Source: a virus. Taken from it: a stretch of 32,021 nucleotides of DNA. Under the pieces are notes generated by a model, which was not told the DNA's origin, did no database searches, and saw only the letters and a program-made list of their open reading frames with translations. A program made the translations under genes and the position numbers. This document shows positions 30,429-32,021 of the stretch, one piece after another (position 1 is the stretch's first letter; each line of letters starts with the position of its first letter). The DNA lies in the IMG/VR virus record IMGVR_UViG_3300025086_000130, positions 1 through 32,021 of that record; one strand, 5' to 3'.

Positions 30429-32021
30429 ATGTCTTTAATTAAAGCAGCAGGTGCAGGTGAAGTAAGCACAGGCTTTTATGACCACCTACTTGACCAGTCG
30501 TTGAAGTTTGACGATGGCGATGCACAGTATCTAACCAGAACCCCTGCGTCTGCTAGTAATCAAAAAACGTGGACTTGGAGTAGTTGGGTCAAGCTGGGTA
30601 GAATTTCGGGAGACATGGGTTGGCTTTGGGGTGCGCAGGGTCAAACTGCAATTTATATTTCAGACGGTACAAATACTTCACTGCGGGTTAATGGCGTTGG
30701 CGGTGGTGATACAGCAACAACACTAAGATTGCGTGACCCTTCAGCTTGGTATCACTTTGTCGTGGCTGTTGATACTACAGATTCAACCGCTGGAGACAGA
30801 CTAAAAATATATGTTAATGGTGTAAGACAAACGGCTTTTGATTTTAACACAAACCCAACATTAAACGCAGATACAAATGTAAATAGTACAAACACACATA
30901 TAATCGGATACCGTTCTTTTAGTTCAGACCAAGCATTTGATGGCTACCTAGCTGAAGTAAACTTTATAGATGGGGCTGCATTAACTCCATCCAGCTTTGG
31001 CGAGACTAAGGACGGCATTTGGGTTCCAAAAGATACCAGCGGTCTAACATTCGGAACCAATGGTTTTCACCTTACTTTTAAAGATGATGTTGTTAGTGAG
31101 GGGTTCAATACTGTTACCTATACTGGGACATCCGCTGGGCAAAGCATAAGTGGCGTAGGTTTTTCTCCAGCTTTTGTTTGGGTTAAAAGCAGAGGTGGTA
31201 CTGAGTATCCCAAACACTTTGATGTTGTTCGTGGCGCAAATAAAGACCTAACATTTGCTGCTACAGGTGCAGAAGGCAGTCTATCAGATGCACTTATGTC
31301 GTTTGATGGTGATGGCTTTACGCTTGGGGATGACGGTAACGAAGTAGTTAACAAGCCTTCAGGTGCTATGGTTGCTTGGTGTTGGGAAGGTGGCGGCACA
31401 CCAACAGCGACTAACTCTGCTGGTGCAGGGGCGACCCCAACAGCAGGGTCAGTTAAAATAGATGGCAGCAATCTTGGTTCTGCTTTGGCTGGCACTATCC
31501 CTGCAACTAAAATATCAGCTAACACAGCTAGAGGTTTTTCGATTGTAGGTTATGAGGCAACAGGTTCGGCTGGCACTATTGCACACGGCTTATCTGCTGC
31601 GCCTGAGTTTATTATTGTCAAACATCGTGACCAATCAGGTACAAGTTATCCTGTTTATTACGGTGATAACACAGATGTCCTTTATCTCAACGATACTGCT
31701 GCAACAGCCGATGATGCGAATGCTTGGAACGACACTTCACCTACGTCTACTGTTTTTTCTGTAGGTCCGAATGGTGGTGATACCAATAATAGTTTAGGTG
31801 GCTCAACTGTAGCCTATTGTTTTCATTCGGTGACTGGCTACTCGTCCATTGGTTCATACACAGGAAATGGGTCTACAACAGGTCCAACAGTAACAACTGG
31901 CTTCCGTCCTGCTTGGGTTATGATAAAAAGCAGTGTTGGTACTATTGGTCACTGGCTTATATGGGATACTACCAGACATCCTTCTAATCCTAATGACAAT
32001 GTTCTTTACGCTAATTTGAAC
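30429..32021 (+). CDS. LamG-like tail fibre/receptor-binding protein (cut by window edge)
   Basis: All 531 codons to the right edge are open. Residues about 25-190 form a concanavalin A/LamG-like lectin fold candidate (LKFDDGDAQYLTRTPAS, WTWSSWVKLGRI, KIYVNGVRQ, DGYLAEVNFIDGAAL). Then a repeat follows with FSPAFVWVKSRGG, AAPEFIIVKHRD and FRPAWVMIKSS, which I recall as a marine-phage fibre domain (DUF7483-like). It is likely the receptor-binding fibre that recognises host surface sugars. GGGA precedes the ATG. Its C-terminus is not in this window. Confidence 0.8.
   Translation, partial: MSLIKAAGAGEVSTGFYDHLLDQSLKFDDGDAQYLTRTPASASNQKTWTWSSWVKLGRISGDMGWLWGAQGQTAIYISDGTNTSLRVNGVGGGDTATTLRLRDPSAWYHFVVAVDTTDSTAGDRLKIYVNGVRQTAFDFNTNPTLNADTNVNSTNTHIIGYRSFSSDQAFDGYLAEVNFIDGAALTPSSFGETKDGIWVPKDTSGLTFGTNGFHLTFKDDVVSEGFNTVTYTGTSAGQSISGVGFSPAFVWVKSRGGTEYPKHFDVVRGANKDLTFAATGAEGSLSDALMSFDGDGFTLGDDGNEVVNKPSGAMVAWCWEGGGTPTATNSAGAGATPTAGSVKIDGSNLGSALAGTIPATKISANTARGFSIVGYEATGSAGTIAHGLSAAPEFIIVKHRDQSGTSYPVYYGDNTDVLYLNDTAATADDANAWNDTSPTSTVFSVGPNGGDTNNSLGGSTVAYCFHSVTGYSSIGSYTGNGSTTGPTVTTGFRPAWVMIKSSVGTIGHWLIWDTTRHPSNPNDNVLYANLN

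Noticed and set aside
1-32021. tRNA genes, rRNA, insertion sequences
   Set aside because: I saw no cloverleaf-like segments with conserved T-arm, no rRNA-like stretches and no transposase or terminal inverted repeats. A covariance search could still find a divergent tRNA.

Overview
This 32 kb window is most likely part of a double-stranded DNA tailed phage genome with a podovirus-like plan, probably from a marine bacterial host. The evidence is T7-type replication genes (a family A polymerase exonuclease domain, and a separate primase and helicase), a large podovirus-type portal, a short-tail adaptor and hub pair instead of a tape-measure protein, and many tiny co-directional genes of types common in marine phages. 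A proteobacterial, perhaps alphaproteobacterial, host is an inference from the style of the small genes and a DUF1289-like protein; nothing in the window proves it. I found no tRNA, rRNA, CRISPR array or insertion sequence.

Layout. Positions 1-2823 are read leftward as a tightly overlapping replication block: primase, DnaB-like helicase, a small HNH endonuclease, and a DNA polymerase that runs off the left edge. A control region near 2824-2936 separates it from rightward genes. Positions 2937-7512 hold about a dozen rightward early or accessory genes, mostly unknown. They include a putative ribbon-helix-helix protein, a DUF932-like protein, a winged-helix protein and a protein recalling HhH-GPD glycosylases. 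Terminators lie at about 3604-3640 and 7543-7577. Positions 7578-8245 lack a credible gene. They contain an unusual array of C-run/G-run hairpins and a near-consensus sigma70 promoter at 8100-8128.

Positions 8246-19599 form the packaging and head block: small and large terminase, a tyrosine-recombinase-like protein in an unexpected place, portal, an overprinted small gene, a structural protein fused to a SleB-type hydrolase domain, scaffold, coat and a possible decoration protein. A terminator follows at 19606-19650. Positions 19689-20833 encode five tiny, very basic proteins. Lysis genes follow (three-TM-type holin, second membrane protein, DUF1289-like mini-protein, GH24 lysozyme). After them comes a striking accessory gene: a Rieske-oxygenase-like protein that has kept the catalytic domain but lost the [2Fe-2S] ligands. 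After small membrane and coiled-coil genes, a second strong promoter at 24803-24831 precedes the tail genes: an adaptor with a carbohydrate-binding-like insertion, a hub/stabilisation protein, a repeat-built fibre, and a LamG-like fibre cut by the right edge.

The best candidates for something undescribed are the Rieske-less oxygenase (22429-23511), the recombinase-like protein between terminase and portal (10682-12532), the overprinted gene at the portal 3' end (14710-14940), the TGTCA-motif cluster at 3280-5442, and the hairpin array upstream of the terminase.
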